Positions 1 through 11,100 of a DNA stretch of 64,000 nt are shown piece by piece. Each line of letters begins with the position of its first letter. Position 1 is the stretch's first letter. The notes beneath the pieces are model-generated. The model was not told where the DNA came from and did not search any database. It saw nothing but the letters and a program-made list of their open reading frames with translations. Made by a program: the position numbers and the translations under genes. This DNA comes from a virus: IMG/VR virus record IMGVR_UViG_3300032294_003343, positions 62,001-126,000 of that record. One strand, 5' to 3'.

Positions 1-2802
1 GTAATAGAAAATCTTACTTTGTCTATCACTTGGATTTTCAGAAATTTTGTCGCTTATAAATCCATCAGTAGCACAATATAATGTTCCATCGTGATAAGTG
101 AATAACCTGACTCCACCTGTAGAAGGAAGTACTACAGATTGATTAAAATCAATTACCTTAGCGTTTGTAGGTTCATATGTTTCGCCAATTATAAAAGACA
201 CATCTGAATATCCGACCAAGGAATCACCAGCATCATTGTTCAGCTTTCCAAATTGGATAAATGGGTGATCGTAGTCGTAAGAATTGGCAGTGGCATCTAA
301 ATATTTTGGACTATATGTATCTAAAGATATAAAATTTTTCTTTTCAATAAATGGATTCTTTTGTTGACCAAGGTAAATCTTAATATCTCTGTCTTCTACA
401 ATCCATCTAATTTTTGAGAGCTTGTTATTTATATCGAAAACATCTTCATTTGATTGAATTTGTATTAGGTCAATTACAATCTCGTTAGGTCTATCATTAT
501 TTTCTGGCAAGTCTGCGAATTCTATTTGAAGTTTTCCAATAGTGCCTTTCCAAATAGGAGAGATTTTATATTGTATGTATTCATCAGATGTGTGCATTGC
601 TGTTTCTGCACTAATGTTGAAAATACCACCTTCGTATGCCCAATAAGCTTTAATCTTGCCTAAACACAATGTTTTTGATTTAGGTTTTGCTTTGATCCTA
701 ATTGAAATTACAGATTTTAAATCTACTTCTAAACTTAAGTTATCAATCACAATACAAGGATTACCAGTTAATGCAGGGGTGATTTTCAAGACATATTTAT
801 CATATGGATCATTGAAAATATCATAGTTGGTTTCTGTTGTTGCTGTTAAATCTGAAACAAATTTTCCAATGACCCAAGATTGCTCGTCAGAAGATACAAC
901 CCCAGCGCTAGAAACAGAATAGAATTGCCAATCTGCTACCAATCCTGTAGTGGTAATAGTTTTTTCTACGGTATTCATTCCACTAGACAATTTCATAGTT
1001 GTGGAATTAAATTCTATTGAATATTGTCCGTAAAGATCAGCAACTTGAAAACCTTGATATCCGGTGAGAGAATTTGTTGGAATTTGCTCTGAGCTATTTA
1101 AAGTTGTTTCATTTCGTAAATCAGTTGATGTTGCAGCTTGGCTAGTATTAAGGTTGATAACCTTAGCTTCAAAAGTATAGCTTGGTTTATAAACAACAAA
1201 ATTACCAGTGGATAAATAATCAGAATAATTTAATAAATATCTGTTGCCAGTATTTATATAGCCAGTTTCTATATAAAATCCTAAAACTGTACTGCCTGAA
1301 ACAATATATTGTGTAATGTTTACCAATGAAGGTGTGTTGTTTACACCATTATATACATAAATACCATTGTATATTCCATTAGTTCCAGATACTGTTTGGT
1401 CTTTTAGTAAAAATAAATCATTTATTATAAGATCGTGTCCATCTAAAGAAGTGAAGTTGTTCCAGCTTGAAACAGATTTCCAAGACGCACACTTCACATC
1501 AATATAGTTTTGACTTGGTAAATTTTCACGTAAAAGTTGTTCCCAATCGGATCCTTCGGAAATTTCATATAATCTAGAACCATAAGCAGTGGCACCAGTT
1601 GAAGAAACTGTATTTCCTTTGATTACTAAAAATTCATTATATTGTTGATGATTATTTTCTTTAGGAAATCTTGCAATTGCCACATTGTCATCATTTCTTG
1701 ACAAAGTATTGCTATCATAAGAATAAAATTGTGCTGGAGCAGGATCATTCATGAAAATTTCATCAAAAATCATTTTAGTCCAGCTTTCATCAGTTTCTGG
1801 ATTTGATAATGGAATTTCCGAATAAGACCAAACTTCTGGCTTTTTATCAATGCCAGCAAGAACTTGATTCTTTCCTACTGCTAAACATCTAACACCAAAA
1901 TCTGAAGCTTCATAGTCAGTAATATTATTCGAAATAATTGTTGATGTCTCTAAAGATTCAGTTTCAGTTTCTTTGACTATTACTTCTTCTGTAATTAAGT
2001 TTGTTGGTTCTGATAATGAAACTGTAAGTGTTCTAGAATATCTATGTATTTTTTTGTCAAAACATCCCAAAAATAATTTATTATAAGCTGATACCATTGA
2101 AAGAATGCCACCAGAAACTGCAGCTAATTCTCCAAACGGATACACTTGTTCCCATTGACTACCACTATATGCAGTGCTCAACTTTGCTCTAAACAATCTT
2201 GGTAATTGATCAGAGGCAACATACAAATAAGGTTCAGTTTCATGCTCAAATTTGTGTGAAATCATCGTAGAAGCAGATAGATCTACACTGTTTTCCTGCA
2301 AAATAAAAACTGGACCGCTAATGTATTCACCATTGTAGAACCAAATCTTTCCAGAAACACCAGATAAATAAATTCCATCATCAGCAGCAACCATTGAAGT
2401 GATTGCTCTTTCACCCTGGTTTGAAAAATCAATTATCTTTTCAAATGACACAAGATTAGCTGTATGGATTGATGCATAATATTTTTCTAAAACTACATTG
2501 ATAGTTGAAGCAGTGATTGGAGTTTCAAAGATTAGATAGTTTTTGTAATCGTCTACACCATAATTTACTGATGAGTTAACTGTAAGTTCATCTTGTGAAT
2601 TAACTTTATAGACTCTTCCCAAATCATCAGAATTGGTGCCTACAAGTTTATAAGCAGTTCCAGCAGTGTATGCAGGATCTAAACTGTCCACCAAAGATAT
2701 GTTAGTAAATCTTTTCTTTGTGATACCAGAAAAGTATAATATTTTTTCGCTATCGTTAGGACCTTTCCAAGAACAACTAGCTGTAAAAATTGTTGGCACC
2801 AT
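1..2802 (-). CDS. Large virion protein, propeller-like, 3' end outside window (partial)
   Basis: Open without a stop for all 934 visible codons on the minus strand and continuing past base 1. The start ATG (2802-2800) overlaps the upstream gene's TAA as TAATG, so the two are translationally linked. The protein begins MVPTIFTASCSWKGP. Residues about 100-320 contain repeated short strands of the type 'DGIYLSGVSGKIWFYN', 'PYLYVASDQLPRLFRAKL' and 'NQVLAGIDKKPEVWSYS', and the visible end has 'HDGTLYCATDG'. These look like blades of a beta-propeller. Around residues 449-497 there is a module with 'LLKDQ' followed by 'NGIY', also seen twice in the next gene. It is the last visible gene of the minus-strand structural arm, so a tail-fibre, baseplate or virion-surface role is likely by context. 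I do not recognise a named family. Confidence 0.75.
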   Translation of the reverse strand, partial: MVPTIFTASCSWKGPNDSEKILYFSGITKKRFTNISLVDSLDPAYTAGTAYKLVGTNSDDLGRVYKVNSQDELTVNSSVNYGVDDYKNYLIFETPITASTINVVLEKYYASIHTANLVSFEKIIDFSNQGERAITSMVAADDGIYLSGVSGKIWFYNGEYISGPVFILQENSVDLSASTMISHKFEHETEPYLYVASDQLPRLFRAKLSTAYSGSQWEQVYPFGELAAVSGGILSMVSAYNKLFLGCFDKKIHRYSRTLTVSLSEPTNLITEEVIVKETETESLETSTIISNNITDYEASDFGVRCLAVGKNQVLAGIDKKPEVWSYSEIPLSNPETDESWTKMIFDEIFMNDPAPAQFYSYDSNTLSRNDDNVAIARFPKENNHQQYNEFLVIKGNTVSSTGATAYGSRLYEISEGSDWEQLLRENLPSQNYIDVKCASWKSVSSWNNFTSLDGHDLIINDLFLLKDQTVSGTNGIYNGIYVYNGVNNTPSLVNITQYIVSGSTVLGFYIETGYINTGNRYLLNYSDYLSTGNFVVYKPSYTFEAKVINLNTSQAATSTDLRNETTLNSSEQIPTNSLTGYQGFQVADLYGQYSIEFNSTTMKLSSGMNTVEKTITTTGLVADWQFYSVSSAGVVSSDEQSWVIGKFVSDLTATTETNYDIFNDPYDKYVLKITPALTGNPCIVIDNLSLEVDLKSVISIRIKAKPKSKTLCLGKIKAYWAYEGGIFNISAETAMHTSDEYIQYKISPIWKGTIGKLQIEFADLPENNDRPNEIVIDLIQIQSNEDVFDINNKLSKIRWIVEDRDIKIYLGQQKNPFIEKKNFISLDTYSPKYLDATANSYDYDHPFIQFGKLNNDAGDSLVGYSDVSFIIGETYEPTNAKVIDFNQSVVLPSTGGVRLFTYHDGTLYCATDGFISDKISENPSDRQSKIFYY

Positions 2803-5800
2803 TATACTTTTGGTCTCCTAATTGCATTCCACTTAACTTCAGGTTGTGTAATATTATTTCCAAAGTCTCTGAACTTAATTTCAACTTTCTTAACTCCATC
2901 ACTTTCGCCTGTAAAATCAACCTTTACATATGGAGAATAAGGTATCCACTCTGACCAAGCGCCATTTCCAGAGTCTAACAATCTTCTAATTTGGAAATCT
3001 TTGATACCAGTGACTAAGTCAAAACCATCAATTTTCATCCAAGATTCTGGCAAATTAGATATTGAAGTTTCTTGATTAGTTTTGGGATTAAAGAAACTAA
3101 CTGTGCCAAATGGCTCCTGTGTATCTACTAAAGCTTGTGAAGTAGCAACAAAGCTAATTGGATTTGATTCAGACACATTACCCATATAGTCCATTAATTG
3201 AACCCAGATTTTTCTTTGTCCTGAAAAACCAATATTTTGATTTTGGAATGCTGTGTTTTGTGGTCCTAAAGCATAATAATTCAAATGACCATACAGATAT
3301 AAATAATATTCATTCTCACCGCTAACTATAAACTTATCCCAAGGAAGCCAAGGCGTGTAATTTATGAAAGAATTATCTATCTCTTTACCAACTCTAAATG
3401 CAAGAATTCCTGACTCATTGTCTTCGGCTTGTATAGATAATTGAACCATTCTCAAGGTTGATTCATTCGCAACCAAAATGTTTGGCACATCTCCAAGATA
3501 TGAAGGTGCATTGATATCTATCTTTGATGCACTGCTTAATTTAGTGGGGTAGCTTGAAATATTTCCATGAGAAATAGCTCTAACTCTGTATTGAATTGCA
3601 TTGTTTTGAGTAGAATTTGCTGCTTTTTCCTCGTATTTAGTATGAAGTTTGTGCCAAAGGTTATTTGCTCTTCTGTATCCTGTAAATTCACCGTTTTGGA
3701 TATAATCCACATCAGAAAGTTCTATACCGTTTGCTCTTCCAAGCGCAGAATTGAATGGTACTGTAATTGCCACCCAAATTACATCAGATTGAGAAATATT
3801 GTTATTCCAATCTGAATCATCTAATTTCACTTGAACTAAATTATTGTTTGGACTGTTAGTAAAACCAGCTACAAATGGATTGTAAGATACAGATTTCCAA
3901 GATGTCAATGGATTACTATAATCTGGCAAAGAACCAATATTGCCAAAGAATCTTATTTTCAATTCATCCATAGGGAAAGATTTATTATTAGCATTCCAAT
4001 GCAATTTGAATTCGAATAGTTTTGGCTTAGTTGAAGATACAAAGTTTGAAATTTCACCAATAGTAATCGATTTGAAGAAAGTTGTGCTTACAAATCTATC
4101 AACTAAATTACCATTAAATGTTACATTTGATTTGTACCAATTTGTATTAGCATTAATTGTTCCACTAATAACTCTCAAAGGCACATCATAACCTGTGGAA
4201 GTGATAGCAAAACCAGAAACAGATTTTATATAAACGCCATTTTCAGAGTTCTCTATTTGATCTTTAACAAGAATTTTACTTCCAACTGCCAAAGAAGATA
4301 ATGAAGTTCCATCTATAGTAAGAGATGTTATGTTAGCAATAGATATGTTTGTTCCAGTAGTTGCTAATGAAATTTGCTCCACTACAGGCTGTGTTGCTGC
4401 AAATGATAAATTTGAAGTTCCAAGTGTAATAGGATCTGGTGTTGTTAAGTACCATTTTGTACTTGCATAATCATAATCCATCGGAATTCTTACTACCATG
4501 CCTGAATAAATTTCTTCACTTGAGTTCATTTCAGGAACTCTTTCTAATCTCCAGGCAGTTGAAGCTGTTCCAACTCTCGTCTGATAGTAAACACCATTTT
4601 GTGATGTTGTTGCCTGGCCAGCTACAAAAATATAATCTGTAGTAGAAGTAATAAAACTTCCATTTAAGAGTAATGTACCCGCAGTTCCAGCAGTTAATCT
4701 ATTTGAAGAGTAAGTTGGAGAATTTGGTAATGGGGTAAAGCTATATTGCTGTGCATCTAAAGTTAATTTTGGTAAAGTATTAGCTGTATCGTATTGGTAA
4801 TCAATTAAGTCAGTCAAACCACTTAGTAATTTTTGACCTAAATAGTGTTTGGAGTTAGTCAAGCCTTCATCTGATAAAAGAGTTGATTTGATTGTGCTGT
4901 CATTATCAAATTGTTCTTTATAAACGTTAGGAATTCCAGACCATTTCAAATCTTGGAAATAAGTTGAGCCATCACTGTTATATGAGCTTTTTCTAACGCC
5001 AAAACCAACAAAGTATCCTAATCCAGAAGTGTTAGAATTAATGGGTAAAAGCATATCAGTTACTCCTACAACATTGATTCCACTTCCGGTAATTTCTTTG
5101 ACTAGTAAAAATGTTCCAGTGGATGTTTTATTCTTGTATCTACCTGTGTAAGAATTTGGTAGTTGATCTGTTATTTCAAATAAAAATTTAGTTACATCTG
5201 TTTGAGGTTGATAAGATCTCAAAACTTGTCTTCTTAATTTATTATCTTCAGTTCTATAAGAAACAGAAATTTCATTCTTTTCACCACTGAACTTTACTAA
5301 GATAGTCGGAGCATTGAGTGGAGCATCGGAATAAGCGAAACCATCATCACATCTTACTCCAAAAGGTCTATCCCAGTTTACAGTAAGATTATTTTGTGTA
5401 TGAGATCTGAATGAAGATACTGAACTAAAAGCAACATATACGTCATCAGATCCATGTTTGAAAGCTAACTCGAATCTACATCTATTGCTTAATGATGGTT
5501 TATATAATTGTAGTTCGTAATGTAAAGGAATGACGTATGAATTTGAACTATCTAATTTATCTATTTCATAAAGTTCAGATGTGATATTTGTTGTGAAAGA
5601 TAAAGCTGAAGGAGCATCTGTAAGGACAATAAAATCTTCATTTACAGAATCGCTCCAGCCATATTCAATTTCTGTTAGTGGAGAATTAATTATGGCTATG
5701 TCATCATTGGTGCAATCACCAATATCAATTGAAAGTTTAGATTTTCCTTGAGCTAGGAATAACTCTTCGACTACTAAACCACCAGAAAAAGTTGTTCCTG

Positions 5801-7154
5801 TAGCTTGTGATATTTGATAACCAAAAGCACTTCCTACAGATGAACTGCCAAAAGAAGTAAGTATTGCATTGCCTAATAAATAACTTTTTCTTGATGCTAC
5901 AGATTGATCTATATATGGTGTGTAATAAGCTTCTACCATACATAAATTAGTAGTACCCATAGATGAGTAATACATTTCCATAACACCACCAGATTGAAGC
6001 AACGGTAAAATACTATGAGGTAATGTAGTAGTTTGCTTGCTTGCACTATCAGATCCATTAATTCTTGTGTAGAGATATGCTGTTGGATTGTCGTTATTAG
6101 GTATATCAACTCTACAAACAATTTCATTACCATTTGCACTAGTGTCTGGAGCAGCATAAAGTTTCATGAATGCTTGCGAAGTCACAGCAACACCAGAGGT
6201 TGTGAAAGAGAAACCTGCTTGTGAATAAAAGTCAGTCTTATTTGTAGATGGTACTAATTTTGTTCTGCTGTAGAAAAATGCACCTTTACCATAACTAGCA
6301 CTTGTAAGACCAATATTTGCGCCTAATGAAAGCGATGAAGAAGAATAATTACCATCAAAATATCTGTAAGTGTTTAGTGTTGTAGATGCTATAGATGCTG
6401 ATGGTATAAGTGTTCTCTTTACACTATTACGGGCAGAATAAGCATCATATGTTCCGCCAGTGTTTGAAATTTCGTAAACACTTGCTATATATCTACCAAT
6501 TCCTGAAGATTCTGTTTGAGCTGCAACTTGATTTCCACTAACAAATGACAGAAGGGTATTTTTTCCTACAAACCCAGACTTTGCACTTGGAATCTCTGGA
6601 AAATCAGGATTTACTGGAATTTGACCTTCCCATCTAATTTGGTCAAATATACCATAACCCATTGGATACTCAATATCGGTACCATTAGGCCCTTCAAGAA
6701 TGGCCTTCATATAAACAGTTGAGAGACCACCTGATGCACTCAAAGGCCAATTATAAACCTTAAATAATCCAGTTCCTGCTATTGGAGTTGCCATAGTCCC
6801 TTGATTAAGAGTATTGTCAAAGAAATATAATGGATTTAAAGTATATTCATAATCAAAATCTGGGTCATAAACATAAGAACTTGAAGGCCAGTTTGATATA
6901 GCTACTGTTGCTGTAGGTTCAAATTCTGGGTCGTTTGAAAGATATAGAGTTTTGATTCTTCTTAAATAAGTAAGCTCACGAGTGCCACTATCTCTTACTT
7001 CAAAACTAAAAGTAAGAGTATTTTGATTATCGTCAAGGGTTGGATCTTTAGAATATGAATTACTTGAATATGGTTGTCCCAGATTTATAAATTCAGATTG
7101 AAGATATCCACTTGTAAGATTATTGGGTAAAATTATTGAAACGTTATATGGCAC
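2802..7154 (-). CDS. Giant beta-rich virion protein with NGVY modules and Ig-like C terminus
   Basis: 1450 codons starting at GTG (7154). An in-frame TAG lies five codons upstream, so there is no longer option, and a GGTGG sequence sits 6 nt before the GTG. The N-terminal part is Ser/Thr/Tyr-rich beta sequence. Two tandem modules with a 'SQNGVYY' (about residue 815-890) and a 'LVKDQIENSENGVY' core (about 941-1005) belong to a type common in phage tail and fibre proteins. Residues about 1180-1450 look like Ig-like or fibronectin-like domains, with strands such as 'GQRKIWVQLMDYMGNVSES' and 'VKKVEIKFRDFGNNITQP'. No signal peptide or membrane helix is visible. Position between other giant genes of the minus arm suggests a fibre or baseplate appendage. 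The exact role is unknown. Confidence 0.8.
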   Translation of the reverse strand: MPYNVSIILPNNLTSGYLQSEFINLGQPYSSNSYSKDPTLDDNQNTLTFSFEVRDSGTRELTYLRRIKTLYLSNDPEFEPTATVAISNWPSSSYVYDPDFDYEYTLNPLYFFDNTLNQGTMATPIAGTGLFKVYNWPLSASGGLSTVYMKAILEGPNGTDIEYPMGYGIFDQIRWEGQIPVNPDFPEIPSAKSGFVGKNTLLSFVSGNQVAAQTESSGIGRYIASVYEISNTGGTYDAYSARNSVKRTLIPSASIASTTLNTYRYFDGNYSSSSLSLGANIGLTSASYGKGAFFYSRTKLVPSTNKTDFYSQAGFSFTTSGVAVTSQAFMKLYAAPDTSANGNEIVCRVDIPNNDNPTAYLYTRINGSDSASKQTTTLPHSILPLLQSGGVMEMYYSSMGTTNLCMVEAYYTPYIDQSVASRKSYLLGNAILTSFGSSSVGSAFGYQISQATGTTFSGGLVVEELFLAQGKSKLSIDIGDCTNDDIAIINSPLTEIEYGWSDSVNEDFIVLTDAPSALSFTTNITSELYEIDKLDSSNSYVIPLHYELQLYKPSLSNRCRFELAFKHGSDDVYVAFSSVSSFRSHTQNNLTVNWDRPFGVRCDDGFAYSDAPLNAPTILVKFSGEKNEISVSYRTEDNKLRRQVLRSYQPQTDVTKFLFEITDQLPNSYTGRYKNKTSTGTFLLVKEITGSGINVVGVTDMLLPINSNTSGLGYFVGFGVRKSSYNSDGSTYFQDLKWSGIPNVYKEQFDNDSTIKSTLLSDEGLTNSKHYLGQKLLSGLTDLIDYQYDTANTLPKLTLDAQQYSFTPLPNSPTYSSNRLTAGTAGTLLLNGSFITSTTDYIFVAGQATTSQNGVYYQTRVGTASTAWRLERVPEMNSSEEIYSGMVVRIPMDYDYASTKWYLTTPDPITLGTSNLSFAATQPVVEQISLATTGTNISIANITSLTIDGTSLSSLAVGSKILVKDQIENSENGVYIKSVSGFAITSTGYDVPLRVISGTINANTNWYKSNVTFNGNLVDRFVSTTFFKSITIGEISNFVSSTKPKLFEFKLHWNANNKSFPMDELKIRFFGNIGSLPDYSNPLTSWKSVSYNPFVAGFTNSPNNNLVQVKLDDSDWNNNISQSDVIWVAITVPFNSALGRANGIELSDVDYIQNGEFTGYRRANNLWHKLHTKYEEKAANSTQNNAIQYRVRAISHGNISSYPTKLSSASKIDINAPSYLGDVPNILVANESTLRMVQLSIQAEDNESGILAFRVGKEIDNSFINYTPWLPWDKFIVSGENEYYLYLYGHLNYYALGPQNTAFQNQNIGFSGQRKIWVQLMDYMGNVSESNPISFVATSQALVDTQEPFGTVSFFNPKTNQETSISNLPESWMKIDGFDLVTGIKDFQIRRLLDSGNGAWSEWIPYSPYVKVDFTGESDGVKKVEIKFRDFGNNITQPEVKWNAIRRPKV

Positions 7155-7175
7155 TTGTAACCACCGCTAAACAGG

Positions 7176-7191
7176 GAATATTAAAATATTC
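7176..7191. repeat. Short perfect inverted repeat between two virion genes
   Basis: GAATATT and AATATTC are separated by two bases, giving a 7-bp stem in the 57-base gap between the 321-aa and 1450-aa genes. No T-run follows on the transcribed (minus) strand, so it is unlikely to be a classic terminator. It may be an RNA processing site or a protein-binding dyad, or chance in AT-rich DNA. Confidence 0.3.
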
Positions 7192-7211
7192 TTTGCCAGC
7201 CGATGTAGCCC

Positions 7212-8177
7212 CTATAAAAGTTGAAAATCAAACTGGAAAGGTATTGATTTTTGTACAGTTAATGGGCAATGCACATCAAAGTACATAAATCCATCTACAA
7301 AATCAATATTGTTATATCTACCTTGTTTATAGAAAGTATATGAAGCTGAATAAACAGATATATCATTAGTTGTGTCAGCAGAAACAAAATACATATCAAC
7401 ATACACTGGTGCTTTGACTGTATCTAAACCGTTTGGTAAATAAACCTTGAGTTGTAAATTAGGTGAAAGATCTCCAGCAGACAATGTGTTTTCAATTATT
7501 GTATTGCAAATTATCTTGAAATAAATTGTTTTAGAAATTGGTCCATTGCCATTATTGTAATATTCAACATCATCTGTAGATGAATTTGAGTTTATTAATG
7601 CTGGAACAGTGGAAATTACAGGGTTTCCTTGCCTTACTGGTCTTGGAATAGATAATGAAGAATCATCATAACTTCCAATTGAAAATTCAGGCATTTTGCT
7701 AGTATCATCTATGATGAAAGGATTAGTAGCGTTAAACGCCTTAAAGTTTTGTGCACTAAAACTCTTTGCAAAAAAGTTCAATTCAGAAATTTTAACACCA
7801 TTTATAGATTTGTCTAAAATGATGATAAGAGTGTCATTAGATTCAAAGCTATATTTTGTATTTTGAAAATTAATTACATAGTCTTTGTCTCCTAATGAAA
7901 AAATTATGTAATTAGGATCAACTTCTACTATAGAATCAAACTTAAACTTGACAGAAACAAATTGAACATAAGAAATTATTTTTTCAAAACTTATTTCACA
8001 AAAGTTTTCTGATATAGTCAAATTTGCAACAGTTTGTTTCTTAAGCAACAATCTAATATTGTTATCACTTTGACTAATAAGGTAATTTTTATCATAAGAT
8101 GTGAACTCAAATGATAAAATATTTTCATCATCAATGACACTTATGATTGGTTTATTGTTTTCAATTTGTAAATTCAT
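7212..8177 (-). CDS. Virion-associated hypothetical protein (321 aa)
   Basis: Starts at ATG 8177, four bases from the previous gene's stop; GGAAT upstream is only a weak Shine-Dalgarno. The sequence is beta-rich, with hydrophobic alternating strands in the first 130 residues ('YLISQSDNNIRLLLKKQT', 'YVINFQNTKYSFE') and a proline-containing linker around 'SIPRPVRQGNP'. Its C-terminal half ('LQLKVYLPNGL', 'PVYVDMYFVSAD') reads like a single beta-sandwich. No family recognised. Co-orientation and tight spacing with the giant genes on either side suggest a structural or assembly partner. A 57-base gap follows it and holds a small perfect hairpin (7176-7191). Confidence 0.7.
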   Translation of the reverse strand: MNLQIENNKPIISVIDDENILSFEFTSYDKNYLISQSDNNIRLLLKKQTVANLTISENFCEISFEKIISYVQFVSVKFKFDSIVEVDPNYIIFSLGDKDYVINFQNTKYSFESNDTLIIILDKSINGVKISELNFFAKSFSAQNFKAFNATNPFIIDDTSKMPEFSIGSYDDSSLSIPRPVRQGNPVISTVPALINSNSSTDDVEYYNNGNGPISKTIYFKIICNTIIENTLSAGDLSPNLQLKVYLPNGLDTVKAPVYVDMYFVSADTTNDISVYSASYTFYKQGRYNNIDFVDGFMYFDVHCPLTVQKSIPFQFDFQLL

Positions 8178-8180
8178 AAT

Positions 8181-11100
8181 TTATTCCGATACTAAAATAT
8201 TGTCATTGGAAATAATACGCATACCTTTAGGATGAAATAGCTCATTGTTATCTCCCCAAGTTGACAATATTGTTCCAGAATTATTGACTAAATGTAATCT
8301 TGAGTTTGCACCAAAATTTATTACATCATCAGTCAAAGCGTAGAAATTAGAATAATCTGTTGCTGGACCTGGGAGAGCTTTAACTACATCATTATTAAAT
8401 GTCAGCTTTGTTTCTATATATCCATTTGAAATATTGTAAACTTGTAATTTTCCAGTGTCATTGATATCTAAAGCTGGACTACCTAGAAGAACATTACCAT
8501 TAGGAAGTAAATATGCTGACCCAAGCTTGTTATCATAGTAATTTACGATATCAGATGTAATTGCCCATTTCAAAGTTAGGTCTGTATTGTCAGAATAACA
8601 GAGAACAGAATTTGAATGTGGTTGAGCAATAACAATCAATGAATTTGTTTCATCGTATTGAACTGAAACTGGATTGTAAATATTTGCAAAATAAATTGGC
8701 CCTTGCAACAAATCCAAAATAATATCATTGGTTTGTGAATTTGGTCCATACATTTCAGTTGTTGATACTACACCATCACCATTGTAGTCAGTCACAGAAT
8801 TTACAACAGTAGTAGTTGTAGGTAATCCTGTAGTAACTGTTGATGTTCCTGTGATTGAAGTACTAATTCCAGCTACAAATTGTTCTGTTCTATTTGTAGT
8901 TGAAACTGTTGAGGTTGGAATAATCGCTGACAAGGCTGTATTTGTGTTCAGTGAATTTCCAGAATTAGTAAAGCAACCTCTGTCAAGTCTTACTTTTTTA
9001 GTAAGAGAATTATTGATTGCTGTGTTTAAAGCTATACCTTCAACTGTGTCCTTGATAGTAAATACATATGTTGAAGAAGAATCAAAAATTGGTTCTAGAT
9101 AATCTCCAGATAATCTAGTATCATCTCCTCTAACTGAGATGTTGTCATAAGTGATATAAATTTTTGTCAAATCCACAAAAGATATGTTTTGTGAAAAAGC
9201 GATAAATATTTTTCTTGTATTAGGATTGAATGAAGCAGAAAGAGCCACAAAATCTCTAGATGTAAGTTTAAGTCTGATATTACCCTGAATAACTTTGGTA
9301 AATACTCCATTGATATCAGTCATAATAATTCTATCATTTTTGCTATCACAAATAATGTTTCCACCATTGGGCAAAGATTGATAATCTGTAGGAGTATCTA
9401 AACCATAATTTGTTGATTTTAAGAATATTTGATTAGGAGTAAGATAATTTCTCAAAGTCCCAGCATCAATTCCATCTTCCACAGTCGTTTCAAGAACATT
9501 ACTTGCTGCTGATATCAAGTTATTATTTCTTAAATAAACCCAATTACCCACGTTTGAAGTGTCATAAATTTTGAGATAATTTGTGTCATCTGGATTAGTG
9601 ACTCCATATCCAGCATTTTTATTATAGTAAACATCACTTATCCATCCAAACTTTTGGTTAGTCGTATCAGTAATATTTCTATCATAAGATCTTGTTGTAG
9701 CACTACCAACAGTTGAGTAATTGATTCTTAGATTATTTACAGTCGGTGCTGCACTTTGAAATTCGTTTGAATATAAAGAAAACAAAACATCAAAATATCT
9801 ACCTGTACTTGAGTTTACATTTGGTGTAGCTATAATTACTTCAGTTTCAGATACGGTTTTCAAATTGTAGAATAAATCTGAACTTACATCTGATCTGCTC
9901 TGGACAGTATATTTTGTTCCAGAGGGTACATCAATGTCATATTGAACTTGATTGTATTGAGTATTAATATCTCCAGAATCAAATCTCATTAAGAAATTTG
10001 CATTTTTGTACTTATATATTTCATTCCAAACAAACACTGATGAAGTTTGGTCAATAGCATTTCTTCTTGCCAAAACTAAACTATCGTAGTTTCCTGATGA
10101 ATTAATTTGGGCATCAGTTGGAGTAAGTAGTTCAAATTTTGTTTGCTTCTCAGCATTCCAACCTTGATCTGTCGAAAAATAAAATCCAAAGCCCAGAATA
10201 GATGATTTTAAACTACTATCACCAAAATCAGATAAATTTACTGAGGAATAAGTAGCAGTTGAACCTATAAATCCATATGTAGTATCATCAAAAATCTTTA
10301 CGTTAGTAGCTGGAGTTATGTAGATTGTAGAAGAACCTGTACCCGTATTTGGAGCAAAATCAATCTTTTGATCATATTGTAAATTTGGATCAGTGCTTCC
10401 ATTACCAACTACCAAGAACATATAAATTTTGCCTAATGCTGCTCCTGTTTCTCCCAGACCTGCAGAAAAGCCAAAACCAACTTTAGAATCAAAATCCAAT
10501 GACACTGGTTGATTAAAAAGTGTGTAAGCATACAAACTTGTGTCTACTTTAACTTTGTTAGCTGCATAAGAAGTAGTGAAAACTAAACCAGTATCCCAAG
10601 ATCCAGTTGTGTCAAAAATACTTGAAACTGGTTGTGAAAGAGTAAGGTAATTTAGTGGAGTGTCAATTGTAAAACTACCTGTTGTTGCTGATCCTGCAAT
10701 CTTTATATTGCTGAAGAAAGCATTTGTAGTTGATCCTAAGGAAGACGCTACTGTTTTTGCTTGCAAAAAATCATTTTGTACTACGAATGATTTATCCCCT
10801 ACAAAACTACTCGATGTAACAGATCCACTAATTCCAGATCCTGATGTATTTGGTGCTGTATCATAAATTGTTGCTAAAGTATATTGACTTGGAACTGATG
10901 TAGTCTGAGCAAAATTAGCCGAATTACCAGTTGAAGCGTTTGCAGAAGTGTTTGGAAAAATACCTGGTACATAAGTGAAAGTATTTATTTGCGTTGAATC
11001 AATAAATGTAAATCCAACTCCGCCAGATTTTTTTAACGCAATCAACATCTGAAGTCTATTGGCTATAGAAAGATCTGACATTTTATCGTTAGCGTCATTA

